Source of the DNA: an uncultured Alphaproteobacteria bacterium
GTDB taxonomy: Bacteria > Pseudomonadota > Alphaproteobacteria > RF32 > CAG-239
Assembly: GCA_934277545.1 (NCBI GenBank)
Contig: CAKQUG010000002.1
Coordinates: 186,001 to 250,000, forward strand
Direction: 5' to 3'
DNA: 64,000 nt
Part shown: piece after piece, positions 26,113 to 32,719 of the stretch
How positions within the stretch are numbered: position 1 is the first letter of the stretch
Layout: each line of letters begins with the position of its first letter
Translations under genes and position numbers: made by a program
Notes under the pieces: model-generated
Database searches by the model: none
What the model was told of the DNA's origin: nothing
The model's input: only the letters and a program-made list of their open reading frames with translations

Positions 26113-26622
26113 TCACAGCTCCTTGCTTAAAATATCCTGGCTTTCGGTGAGCATTTTGCGGATATACTCGTCCAAAATTGCGGAGGTTTGGTGTTCGTCG
26201 GTTCCGAGTTCGGCGGCGATTAAGGCACCGTAGCGCACCGAGAAGCTCATAAACAAATCTCTCAACGCCCGACCGAGGTTAAAGGCATAATTGCCGGCAC
26301 GTTTGCGGTCAACCATTTCACCGGTCAACATCTTGAGTTTAGCCTTAGCCAACATCGCCCGATAATAAATATCTGCCGTTTTGGCCTGCTGAAAGGTTCC
26401 CATATTGCTCATACGAACGCCGCCTTGCGCCTCAAACAGCGGATCCGGTTTGCGTTGCTGTGCCGGATCGGTATTCATAAACCACTCACGGTTTGCCTCG
26501 TCGACATCAATTTTATCATCTCTCGTCTTATGAATACGCCCGGACTTTATCGCCGTCTGCACCGCATTCAGGTTCACCCCGCGAATACGCGCATATTCTC
26601 GCATTGATACTAATCTTCCCAT
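26113..26622 (-). CDS. Phage terminase small subunit-like DNA packaging protein
   Basis: 169 residues. The N-terminus is a winged helix-turn-helix (SMREYARIRGVNLNAVQTAIKSGRI) like the Nu1/TerS DNA-binding domain; the helical middle (AKTADIYYRAMLAKAKLKMLTGEMVDRKRA) and C-terminus fit the oligomerisation part. TerS selects viral DNA for packaging and hands it to the large subunit. The start at 26622 was chosen over 26679 because of AAAGGGAAATTT just upstream. No large terminase follows: the next DNA is the convergent defence island. It is therefore a stand-alone terS, as in satellites, or the edge of an inverted or truncated prophage. Confidence 0.65.
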   Translation of the reverse strand: MGRLVSMREYARIRGVNLNAVQTAIKSGRIHKTRDDKIDVDEANREWFMNTDPAQQRKPDPLFEAQGGVRMSNMGTFQQAKTADIYYRAMLAKAKLKMLTGEMVDRKRAGNYAFNLGRALRDLFMSFSVRYGALIAAELGTDEHQTSAILDEYIRKMLTESQDILSKEL

Positions 26623-26639
26623 AAATTTCCCTTTCAAAA

Positions 26640-26745
26640 CCCTAGGTGACCAGCCGGATTTATAAAATGACCAGCCCACATTTTAAGAAGTTATTATAAC
26701 TATTTGATATTGCATTGTTTTTCAAAACACGCGACCAGCCGGAAT
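26640..26745. repeat. Three GACCAGCC motifs upstream of terS
   Basis: GACCAGCC occurs at 26648-26655, 26669-26676 and 26733-26740, twice followed by GGA, in the gap between terS and the sigma-like gene. Iterated short motifs beside a terS gene could be packaging (pac/cos) or operator sites. The first two sit in the non-coding stretch directly before the terS ribosome binding site. Confidence 0.35.
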
Positions 26746-26843
26746 TTTTCTGTTCAGCTAGCGAAACGGCGCGGCTTGCGGCCCCGCATACGAAAAATTG
26801 TCAGGAAGGACCCATTGGATACCACCGCGCCGGCATTGCAAAT

Positions 26844-27332
26844 TTACAGTTCTCGCATTCTCTTAAAGAACTTATAAATCGTCTCTTTACTGATATGTAG
26901 CGTGCGCGACACACTGTCAATGCTTTCACCTTCCATGATAAGTCGCATGGCCTTTTTAAGTTTCGGTGTATCGGCTCTTTCAAGAAACTCATAAGCCATC
27001 AACATCCGAACGTTGTCAGTAGATGTGCTTAAATTGGCGCAAAAAAAATCCCCATCAGATTGATCAGAATCTAATGAGGATGTTAAATATGCGCGGGTTC
27101 GTTTTCGTTTGTCCAGCAAGTGCAAGGCATATTGACGCATGTCATGCACCACTAATGCTTCGTCAACATCAGGGATTTCGTAAAACTTATACAAATAGTG
27201 GCATAGCATGTCCTGCGCAATATCTTCCCGGTCGTCATAGCCGAAGTACGGCGTCGACAACAATTTTTTGATTTGAGCACAGATTGTGATACGGATATAC
27301 TGCGGAAATCCGTTGAAAACTTCTTTATTCAT
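26844..27332 (-). CDS. Sigma-factor-like helix-turn-helix phage regulator
   Basis: 162 residues. The N-terminal half (DDREDIAQDMLCHYLYKFYEIP...DMRQYALHLLDKRKRT) resembles sigma-70 region 2, and the C-terminus (KLKKAMRLIMEGESIDSVSRTLHISKETIYKFFKRMREL) is a clear region-4-type HTH. Such small sigma-like proteins often sit just before terminase genes in phages and activate late genes. AGGGA lies upstream of the ATG at a usable distance. It is in the same orientation as terS, 220 bases before it. The family impression is good, the regulatory role is inferred. Confidence 0.6.
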   Translation of the reverse strand: MNKEVFNGFPQYIRITICAQIKKLLSTPYFGYDDREDIAQDMLCHYLYKFYEIPDVDEALVVHDMRQYALHLLDKRKRTRAYLTSSLDSDQSDGDFFCANLSTSTDNVRMLMAYEFLERADTPKLKKAMRLIMEGESIDSVSRTLHISKETIYKFFKRMREL

Positions 27333-27361
27333 GATTAATCCCTGATGTTTGAAATTTAAAA

Positions 27362-27395
27362 CAAAAAACGGGGGCGGCTTTTTAAGGCCGTCCCC
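27362..27395 (-). terminator. Intrinsic terminator upstream of the sigma-like gene
   Basis: On the - strand a GC-rich stem (GGGGACGGCC / GGCCGCC-type with a TTAAAAA loop) ends in CCCCCG and TTTTTTG. It would stop transcription arriving from the early module before the sigma-like gene. Confidence 0.6.
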
Positions 27396-27438
27396 GGTAG
27401 TCCGAATTAAAAGTTCAGATAGTTCAAATAGTCACAAA

Positions 27439-27464
27439 AACGGGAGGTTATTCGAACCTCCCGA
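27439..27464 (-). terminator. Second intrinsic terminator/hairpin
   Basis: Perfect 9-bp stem CGGGAGGTT / AACCTCCCG with a 5-base loop, followed on the - strand by TTTTTGTG. Two terminators in tandem imply that something is transcribed leftward from the 27.5-28.1 kb gap, or that the late genes must be insulated from early transcription. Confidence 0.65.
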
Positions 27465-28150
27465 TCATACCGAAAAATTACCACATTTTAGGCGAAAATG
27501 TAAACTCCTAATTTGTAAGTACATTTTTCCTGTTTTTGAGTATTATCACATTGAAAATACGCTAAAAACTCTTGCGCATTTTAAATGCATTCAATTTTCC
27601 AAGCATAAATAACAAATAACCGAAAAAGCATAAAAGTGTCCAGAAGAAAAATGCCTAGGACACATTACTTCCCAGTGTACCGAAAAAATACCTCATTTCC
27701 CGGTAAAATTTCCAGTTATTTTATGTCTGGACAACTTTCTCCCGATTATATCATAAAAACTACCATATTTTCTTTGCATTGTCATGTGCTAATTTGTCAA
27801 TGACACTTTAGACCATCATAATGAAAAATATAGGTAATTTTGGCGAAAATGTTAAGTAGTTTTTTGTTAACAACATTTTAGCCTGATTTGTTACATAACG
27901 AACATTGTAATTTCAAGCAATTAGGATTAATCTTGAATAAAAAATAATTCTCCGGTTACAATCCATGTCGCATTATAACCTCTTTTATAATAATTTTTTG
28001 AAGATTTGTCGCGCACTTTTTTGTCGCGACATAATAATTGTTAAAAGCCCGATAAATCAGCCTTAAACAGCTCTTTAAAATGGAAAATCGGGAGCAATTT
28101 ATTCATCGCCCCCGATTATATCCGGTTTTATAACCTAAAAATTCAAAAAT
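27465..28150. other. Long gene-free regulatory region with repeated motifs
   Basis: About 690 AT-rich bases with no credible ORF. It holds the perfect dyad ACATTTT-AGGCG-AAAATGT (about 27483-27501), a second GGCGAAAATGT-type copy near 27842, an inverted repeat GTGTCC...GGACAC (about 27637-27663), two nearby TTGTCGCG words with the dyad TGTCGCGACA near 28022-28031, and several ACCGAAAAA-type words. Dense short dyads between early and late phage genes suggest operators, a replication origin or a small RNA. No single function can be assigned. Confidence 0.5.
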
Positions 28151-28153
28151 GTC

Positions 28154-28546
28154 TCATACTTTTTTGTCTCCAACATTTTTCCCTTTGAGATAAAAGGAAA
28201 TTTTTATTAACACCCGATGAAACCGTCGCCACATTTCGGCTCGTCCGTAACCGAATTCCCGACACAGAAATTTCCAAGGAATATGGTTGGCTCGCTTCCA
28301 TACAAGCTTGCGTTCGTCCGGTTCCAAAATCATAAACCAGTCTAAAACCACTCGCTCCCAAATATCAATTTGTTCCGGGGTTGGGTTAAGTTTAGGAGGC
28401 TTACGTTCCATCAGATCCATTTCTTGCTGAGAATAGATAATCTCAAATTGCCAGCCTGAGGTTTTAGGTGGTTGCACTTTTGGCATCATACGATCAACAA
28501 ATGCCGCAGTCTGCAGGTCTTGTTTGATTTGCTCAACGGTTATCAT
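28154..28546 (-). CDS. DUF6362-like phage protein
   Basis: 130 residues. The C-terminal part (TPEQIDIWERVVLDWFMILEPDERKLVWKRANHIPWKFLCREFGYGRAEMWRRFHRVLIKISFYL) resembles DUF6362, a small domain with a sigma-like HTH (IPWKFLCREFGYGRAEMWRRF). It probably binds DNA. It overlaps the upstream DUF6291-type gene by 4 bases and belongs to the - strand early module. DUF6362 genes are found in alphaproteobacterial prophages. Intact; the precise role is unknown. Confidence 0.6.
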   Translation of the reverse strand: MITVEQIKQDLQTAAFVDRMMPKVQPPKTSGWQFEIIYSQQEMDLMERKPPKLNPTPEQIDIWERVVLDWFMILEPDERKLVWKRANHIPWKFLCREFGYGRAEMWRRFHRVLIKISFYLKGKNVGDKKV

Positions 28547-29211
28547 AACGCACCGCCTTTGCTGAGCTCTTTTGCATATTCTCGCTTCAAGACTGCAACT
28601 TCAAATTCATGCAAGGAAAGTTCGTTATCTTTGCAATACCATTGCCGAACCGCCTTCTGCCAGTCACGCGCAATACACTTCTTGCCATGCTTCCAACCGC
28701 GCTCATTGTGCCAACTGATGAAAGCCGGTATGTCGATCGTTATCCCGATTTCATCACAATAACCGGCCACATCTTCTGCCGTCGGCGCTCCGATGTAGCT
28801 CAAGTTATCCACAAAAGCCGTCTCTCTTTCTCTACAATCCTTATCATTAACCTTATCAGATTCCTGCTCATTCTCCGACTCCTTCTCCTGTTGGCGACCG
28901 GTTGACGGAAACTCAATAACTTCGCTGACCGTTCGTTTAGCGTTCGCTTTGCGACGGCTGACCGCTCGTTTGGCATTTTGTGCGTTAATCTCACAGGTTT
29001 GACGCCATTTCTCATTGTGATTTGCAATCACTTGTTGAATCGCATCAAATCTTTTTTTATTCAGCTCCGATAATTTTACTGACGTGGCACCGAATAAATT
29101 AAATTCACATATCGCGACAATTAAATTTGCAATCTCGCTTTTCTTAAAGTTATGCACAGAAGCAAGGAAGTCTGCCGGATAGATGATAATTGAGGTTTTT
29201 CTATTTTCCAT
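28543..29211 (-). CDS. DUF6291-like phage replication-module protein
   Basis: 222 residues. The N-terminus (SIIIYPADFLASVHNFKKSEIANLIVAICEFNLFG) and the basic middle (KWRQTCEINAQNAKRAVSRRKANAKRT) match the DUF6291 pattern seen in phage replication-initiator-like proteins. The C-terminus (YIGAPTAEDVAGYCDEIGITIDIPAFISWHNERGWKHGKKCIARDWQKAVRQWY) resembles the C-terminal domain of phage DnaD/replication organiser proteins. It overlaps its upstream 69-residue neighbour by 11 bases. A role in phage or satellite DNA replication is inferred. Confidence 0.55.
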   Translation of the reverse strand: MENRKTSIIIYPADFLASVHNFKKSEIANLIVAICEFNLFGATSVKLSELNKKRFDAIQQVIANHNEKWRQTCEINAQNAKRAVSRRKANAKRTVSEVIEFPSTGRQQEKESENEQESDKVNDKDCRERETAFVDNLSYIGAPTAEDVAGYCDEIGITIDIPAFISWHNERGWKHGKKCIARDWQKAVRQWYCKDNELSLHEFEVAVLKREYAKELSKGGAL

Positions 29212-29410
29212 CGCCGCCTCCTTTTTTAAGCGTTTGCTTAATACGCTTTAAGCCGGCCACCCATTTACGGGCAAGCTCGGAGCGTTTACCTTCTTCCTCA
29301 ATGCGCTTTTCAAGTTCATCCAAAGCCGTCATCTCAAGATTAAGCAGATAGGCAACCGGAATTTTGCGGATTTCCGCAGTAACGTAGTGCTTTTTATCTC
29401 TGTGAAACAT
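29201..29410 (-). CDS. Small basic phage protein
   Basis: 69 residues, helical and highly charged (MTALDELEKRIEEEGKRSELARKWVAGLKRIKQTLKKG). AAAAGGAGAAATAAC lies before the ATG, a strong ribosome binding site. It heads the DUF6291-DUF6362 operon, and a 47-bp element shared with the recombinase operon lies about 40 bases upstream. No domain was recognised. Confidence 0.5.
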   Translation of the reverse strand: MFHRDKKHYVTAEIRKIPVAYLLNLEMTALDELEKRIEEEGKRSELARKWVAGLKRIKQTLKKGGGDGK

Positions 29411-29448
29411 GTTATTTCTCCTTTTCTAAAATTCTTGTTTCACTAAGG

Positions 29449-29495
29449 AACACTCCGCAAAATCGGAAAATCGTTCGGCAAAATTTGAAAAAAAT
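29449..29495 (-). promoter_or_regulatory. 47-bp element shared by two phage operons, copy 1
   Basis: Near-identical to 31836-31881 (shared words CAAATT, GCCGAACGATTTT, GATTTTGC, GAGTGTT on the - strand). Each copy lies 20-40 bases before a start codon in the same orientation, so it is most likely a promoter or operator co-regulating the replication and recombinase operons. Alternatively it is a recombination site pair flanking the recombinase. Confidence 0.55.
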
Positions 29496-29546
29496 ATAAA
29501 AAAAACTGCCCCGGATATATTCCGAGGCGATAAGCGATTGATTTTC

Positions 29547-31178
29547 CTAATCTAAAATCGTGAAGCCGAACTGTTTAACCTGATCCTCCCAAATCGGCGG
29601 GATAGTTTTACGCAATAAGTTGCGCAGGTATAATTTCGGCGGTTGATGGCCTTTCAAAATCGTACGGATAATTACCGGCGAGAGTGAAGTCAAGCGCAAC
29701 AGCCGACCGATATGAGAAGCATCGGTATTTTCTGTGATAGCCAAATCGGCGATACTCATTTTCTTCTGATCCATCATTTTTTGATACTTAAACCCGAGAC
29801 AAATTCCCTTAATCAGCTCATTATCAAAATGCGGTTCAACCTCTATATTTTCCGGCAAGTGAATTTCCGTCCGACCTTTATGTTTTACAAACGGCATCGG
29901 CAAAATTGTCTGATGTCCGGTTGTTTTTTGCAACAGATGATCCGGAAGCAAGCTCAAACCTAAGTCCGTCCAGTTTATCTCCATGGTTTCCTCATTAACC
30001 GTCACACAGGTTATCATCAGGCGCATTAAAAGCAATTGATGCCTTTCCGAAAGCTTATTAAATACCCGCTCCAGCGAGCGCAAAACCCTTAATAACTCCA
30101 TTGATTTATTCGGCGCGACTTTCTCAAGCAGACCTTGAAAAACTTTCGGGTCCAAAAACAGTTGTGATACAATCTTTATCATACATTCGTCCATCGTAAC
30201 CACCGGCACAGATCCGTTGGTGCATTTGTGATGTCCGTACATTTTTGCCACCGTTGAGGTGTAGTAATAACGCTTCATTCCATGCGCCTGGCTGGAAGTC
30301 GGTGTCATCAAAGAATGACAGCACCCGCAAGTTAAGAGCCCGCGCATAATTCCGACTTCATTTTTATCATACATACAAGTGCGTTGTTTCTTCGGCTTTT
30401 CAGCCACCACATTTTGTGCCGCCTTAAAAATCTCCTCGCTGACAATGGCTTCGTGTTGTCCGTCATAAAGCGCACCTTGATGTTTAATCTTGCCCAGATA
30501 AATCGGGTTTTTAAGCATGCGATTGATCGAGGCTCTGGCAAAGGTTTTCATGCCTGCTTCTTCCATCAGCTTGGATACGGCAAGCGGCGATTTATACTCC
30601 AGATATTTTTCAAACATAAACTTGATCGCTTTGGCTTCATCAGGCTTTATAACCAGCTTGCGTTTAATCGGTTCATAACCGTACGGCACGCAACCGCCCA
30701 TCCAAATTCCTTTCTTTTTCGAGGCGGCAACTTTATCGCGGATACGTTCTCCGCTGATTTCACGCTCGAACTGAGCAAAGGACAACAGCATATTTAAGGT
30801 CAGGCGACCCATGCTGTCCGCAGTATTAAAATTTTGTGTTACCGAAACAAACGAACATTTATATTTATCAAAAATATCGACCATCTTGGCAAAATCGGTC
30901 AGTGAACGGGTAAGACGGTCAATTTTATAAATCACAATCATATTCACTTTGCCGGCTTCAACATCTTGCAACAAGCGCTTAAGTGACGGCCGGTTCATAT
31001 TACCACCGGAAAAACCGCCATCATCATAATGCTCTTTAATCAGCACCCAGCCTTGGTGCTTTTGGCTTTTAACATAATTTTCGCCAGCTTCGCGCTGAGC
31101 TTCTAGGGTATTAAACTCTTTTTCCAAACCTTCGTCCGTTGATTTTCTGGTATAAACCGCACATTTAATTTCTTCCAT
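29547..31178 (-). CDS. Large serine recombinase
   Basis: 543 residues with the large serine recombinase layout: catalytic N-terminal resolvase domain with Ser13 in YTRKSTDEG, plus IYKIDRLTRSLTDF and SFAQFEREISGERIRDKV; a recombinase domain (GCVPYGYEPIKRKLVIKPDEAKAIKFMFEKYL); a zinc ribbon beginning LLTCGCCHSLMTP; and a C-terminal DNA-binding part. It catalyses integration, excision or inversion between att sites. The start is two bases after the DUF2924 stop, the pairing typical of alphaproteobacterial prophages. Intact, so it could still be active. The att sites were not identified with certainty. Confidence 0.9.
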   Translation of the reverse strand: MEEIKCAVYTRKSTDEGLEKEFNTLEAQREAGENYVKSQKHQGWVLIKEHYDDGGFSGGNMNRPSLKRLLQDVEAGKVNMIVIYKIDRLTRSLTDFAKMVDIFDKYKCSFVSVTQNFNTADSMGRLTLNMLLSFAQFEREISGERIRDKVAASKKKGIWMGGCVPYGYEPIKRKLVIKPDEAKAIKFMFEKYLEYKSPLAVSKLMEEAGMKTFARASINRMLKNPIYLGKIKHQGALYDGQHEAIVSEEIFKAAQNVVAEKPKKQRTCMYDKNEVGIMRGLLTCGCCHSLMTPTSSQAHGMKRYYYTSTVAKMYGHHKCTNGSVPVVTMDECMIKIVSQLFLDPKVFQGLLEKVAPNKSMELLRVLRSLERVFNKLSERHQLLLMRLMITCVTVNEETMEINWTDLGLSLLPDHLLQKTTGHQTILPMPFVKHKGRTEIHLPENIEVEPHFDNELIKGICLGFKYQKMMDQKKMSIADLAITENTDASHIGRLLRLTSLSPVIIRTILKGHQPPKLYLRNLLRKTIPPIWEDQVKQFGFTILD

Positions 31179-31180
31179 CC

Positions 31181-31579
31181 CTATACTCCGAAAAATGCCT
31201 GTCCCGATATTTTGCGCCCGGTAATGGTTCTGGCCACCGCACCGAGCGATTTATAAACCTCACCGTCCATCATAAAACCGCCGTTGACAACGCGCACTTT
31301 ATAAGTTGCACCTTTGTATTTTTTCACGAGCTCAATACCGGCAACCATTTTATGCTCGCTTAATTCCTTAATTTCCATATTCTCTAACATCCGGCGTGTT
31401 TTGTTATCCAGCCCGCCGAAACGCATTTCCTGCAATTTGTTGGTAATGCGCCAGACATAATATTCCTTGCGGGTGGAAGTTGTTGGTATATTAAACAGAG
31501 CCTCATAATATTCCTTCAATTCAGGAAATGTGAGCGCTGGGATTTTGCGCAAGTCCACATTTAAATCCACCTTAATCAT
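31181..31579 (-). CDS. DUF2924 protein, recombinase partner
   Basis: 132 residues matching DUF2924: an N-terminal helical part (IPALTFPELKEYYEALFNIPTTSTRKEYYVWRITNKLQEMRFGGL) and a C-terminal small beta domain (ATYKVRVVNGGFMMDGEVYKSLGAVARTITGRKISGQAFFGV). DUF2924 genes are routinely found directly upstream of large serine recombinases in Alphaproteobacteria and may act as a directionality or DNA-binding factor; this role is not established. GGAGAAACCG precedes its ATG, which overlaps the stop of a tiny upstream ORF. Confidence 0.8.
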   Translation of the reverse strand: MIKVDLNVDLRKIPALTFPELKEYYEALFNIPTTSTRKEYYVWRITNKLQEMRFGGLDNKTRRMLENMEIKELSEHKMVAGIELVKKYKGATYKVRVVNGGFMMDGEVYKSLGAVARTITGRKISGQAFFGV

Positions 31580-31664
31580 CGGTTTCTCCTTTTGTGTCTT
31601 TTTCTTTGTTTTCTTCTATCAGCACCAGAACGGCACTAAATATTAAATTGATTAAATTATCCAT
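31572..31664 (-). CDS. 30-residue ORF before DUF2924
   Basis: Reads MDNLINLIFSAVLVLIEENK and ends in KGETDD, with AGAGGTGACC before the ATG. The ribosome binding site lies inside a GTCACC/GGTGAC hairpin, which could limit translation unless the upstream ORF is being translated. It overlaps DUF2924 at its 3' end. It resembles the 48-residue ORF just upstream (hydrophobic LINLIFSAVLVLIEE versus LIELLSTPIMILLDE), so the two may be tandem paralogues. Confidence 0.4.
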   Translation of the reverse strand: MDNLINLIFSAVLVLIEENKEKDTKGETDD

Positions 31665-31667
31665 TGG

Positions 31668-31814
31668 TCACCTCTTGGTGACATAAACACTCTCTTTTTC
31701 GTTATTATCCAGTAAATTAGATACTTTTCCGCCATTTTCTTGCTCATCAAGCAAAATCATTATCGGAGTTGAGAGAAGTTCAATCAAAGTTTCAAAAGCA
31801 TTGTCTGTATCCAT
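31668..31814 (-). CDS. 48-residue ORF, first gene of the recombinase operon
   Basis: Reads MDTDNAFETLIELLSTPIMI and continues acidic to VYVTKR. AAAGGAAAAAACA precedes the ATG, and the conserved 46-bp element lies 22 bases further upstream. The stop and the next ATG are 3 bases apart. It is too short for a domain call; operon position and ribosome binding site are the only support. Confidence 0.45.
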   Translation of the reverse strand: MDTDNAFETLIELLSTPIMILLDEQENGGKVSNLLDNNEKESVYVTKR

Positions 31815-31835
31815 TGTTTTTTCCTTTCAACAGAC

Positions 31836-31881
31836 AACACTCTGCAAAATCAAAAAATCGTTCGGCATAATTTGAAAAAAT
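31836..31881 (-). promoter_or_regulatory. 47-bp element shared by two phage operons, copy 2
   Basis: Second copy of the element at 29449-29495, in the same orientation and the same relation to the next gene. Differences between the copies are a few transitions and one A/T change, with the GCCGAACGATTTT-like core nearly kept (ATGCCGAACGATTTT here, TTGCCGAACGATTTT there). Confidence 0.55.
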
Positions 31882-32158
31882 TTTTATGCACACAAAAACA
31901 GGGGTTTTGAAACGCGAACAGTTGGGAATAAAAAGCCTTAGTTTTAAGGGGAAAATGGTCGGGTCTGTCCCGACCAAAAGTATCTATTTTGGTATCTTTT
32001 TTCTTTTAGACACTAAAATTTAAAATATATACCTGTCCAGACCACCGCAAAATGTGGCTTGTAAATGCAACAAATCAAAAATCGGAAAGTGCTGGAAAAT
32101 AAGGGATATAGAGGCAATATTTTAAGCTAAAATTGCACCCGAGAATTTAAAACAAAAA
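31882..32158. other. Gene-free end of the phage module
   Basis: No ORF is supported. It contains a perfect 7-bp hairpin GGTCGGG-TCTGT-CCCGACC (31957-31975) and the word TGTCCAGACC (about 32035-32044), reminiscent of the CCAGACC words in the repeats at 7.5 and 9.8 kb. It lies between the recombinase operon and the tRNA, where an attachment site would be expected; none can be proven. Confidence 0.4.
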
Positions 32159-32181
32159 AACCTCTTCACTACGAAGAGGTT
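32159..32181 (-). terminator. Terminator of the tRNA-Ile2/Met(CAT) gene
   Basis: AACCTCTTC / GAAGAGGTT stem with a 5-base loop, followed on the - strand by a run of seven T. It starts about 7 bases after the CCA end of the tRNA. Confidence 0.8.
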
Positions 32182-32187
32182 TTTATA

Positions 32188-32264
32188 TGGTGGGCGCTGC
32201 AAGACTCGAACTTGCGACCAGACCGTTATGAGCGGCCGGCTCTAACCAACTGAGCTAAGCGCCC
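32188..32264 (-). tRNA. tRNA with CAT anticodon, probably tRNA-Ile2 (lysidine type)
   Basis: 77-nt cloverleaf on the - strand: acceptor GGGCGCT / AGCGCCC, D arm AGCTCAGTTGGTTAGAGC, anticodon loop CTCATAA, variable GGTCG, T arm GCAAGTTCGAGTCTTGC, encoded CCA. CAT could mean elongator Met or Ile2; the TTAGCTCAG start and the GGTCGC segment resemble bacterial Ile2 genes, which need TilS to read AUA. The last 18 bases recur at about 7328-7345. Confidence 0.85.
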
Positions 32265-32486
32265 GCCTTGATTAGCAAAAAGGAGCATAGAATAAGATTA
32301 TATCTTAGTCAAGAATTATTTTAATTTTGCAATATTTTTTTGTTAGGAACTGTTTGTTTTGATTTAAAATACAAAAAATGAGTATGCTAAAATGAGAAAC
32401 ATGGCATTATCAAAGATTGTAAAAAGAATATAATCTGTTTGCCAAAAGGCGAATGTTTGCTTATGAGCTGAAAGTTAGGGATTTGT

Positions 32487-32657
32487 ATGAATTGCCAGCG
32501 ATGTCTTATCGATATCCGGATGTTGGCAGGTTATATACAAATTCGGGTAGACCTCGTGGCGCAAAGGGGATTGCTTTTGCGTTATACCAATCTGCAAGCC
32601 AAATCTATTGAGCGGAAACATATCATTCCGTATGCACAAATTTCTAAACTGTATTAA
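32487..32657 (+). CDS. Possible 56-residue protein
   Basis: Frame MNCQRCLIDIRMLAGYIQIR... ending KHIIPYAQISKLY, with TTAGGGATTTGT before the ATG and a strong terminator 5 bases after the stop. It has a CxxC near the N-terminus and a basic C-terminus. An overlapping frame (ATG 32453 to TGA 32611, MFAYELKVRDLYELPAMSYR...) is also open and cannot be excluded. No family was recognised. It may be a residual piece of an older element. Confidence 0.4.
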   Translation: MNCQRCLIDIRMLAGYIQIRVDLVAQRGLLLRYTNLQAKSIERKHIIPYAQISKLY

Positions 32658-32661
32658 CAAA

Positions 32662-32698
32662 AAATCCGTTTATCTTTTATAGATAGGCGGATTTTTTT
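32662..32698 (+). terminator. Intrinsic terminator
   Basis: AATCCG-TTTATC stem with GATAGG-CGGATT and a T8 tail, directly after the small ORF ending at 32657. It insulates the pilin leader from upstream transcription. Confidence 0.75.
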
Positions 32699-32719
32699 TA
32701 CGCTTTACAAAGTTAATTT

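Noticed and set aside
27465..28150. CRISPR array
   Set aside because: The repeated words are short, irregularly spaced and lack a repeat-spacer period; no cas genes are in the window.
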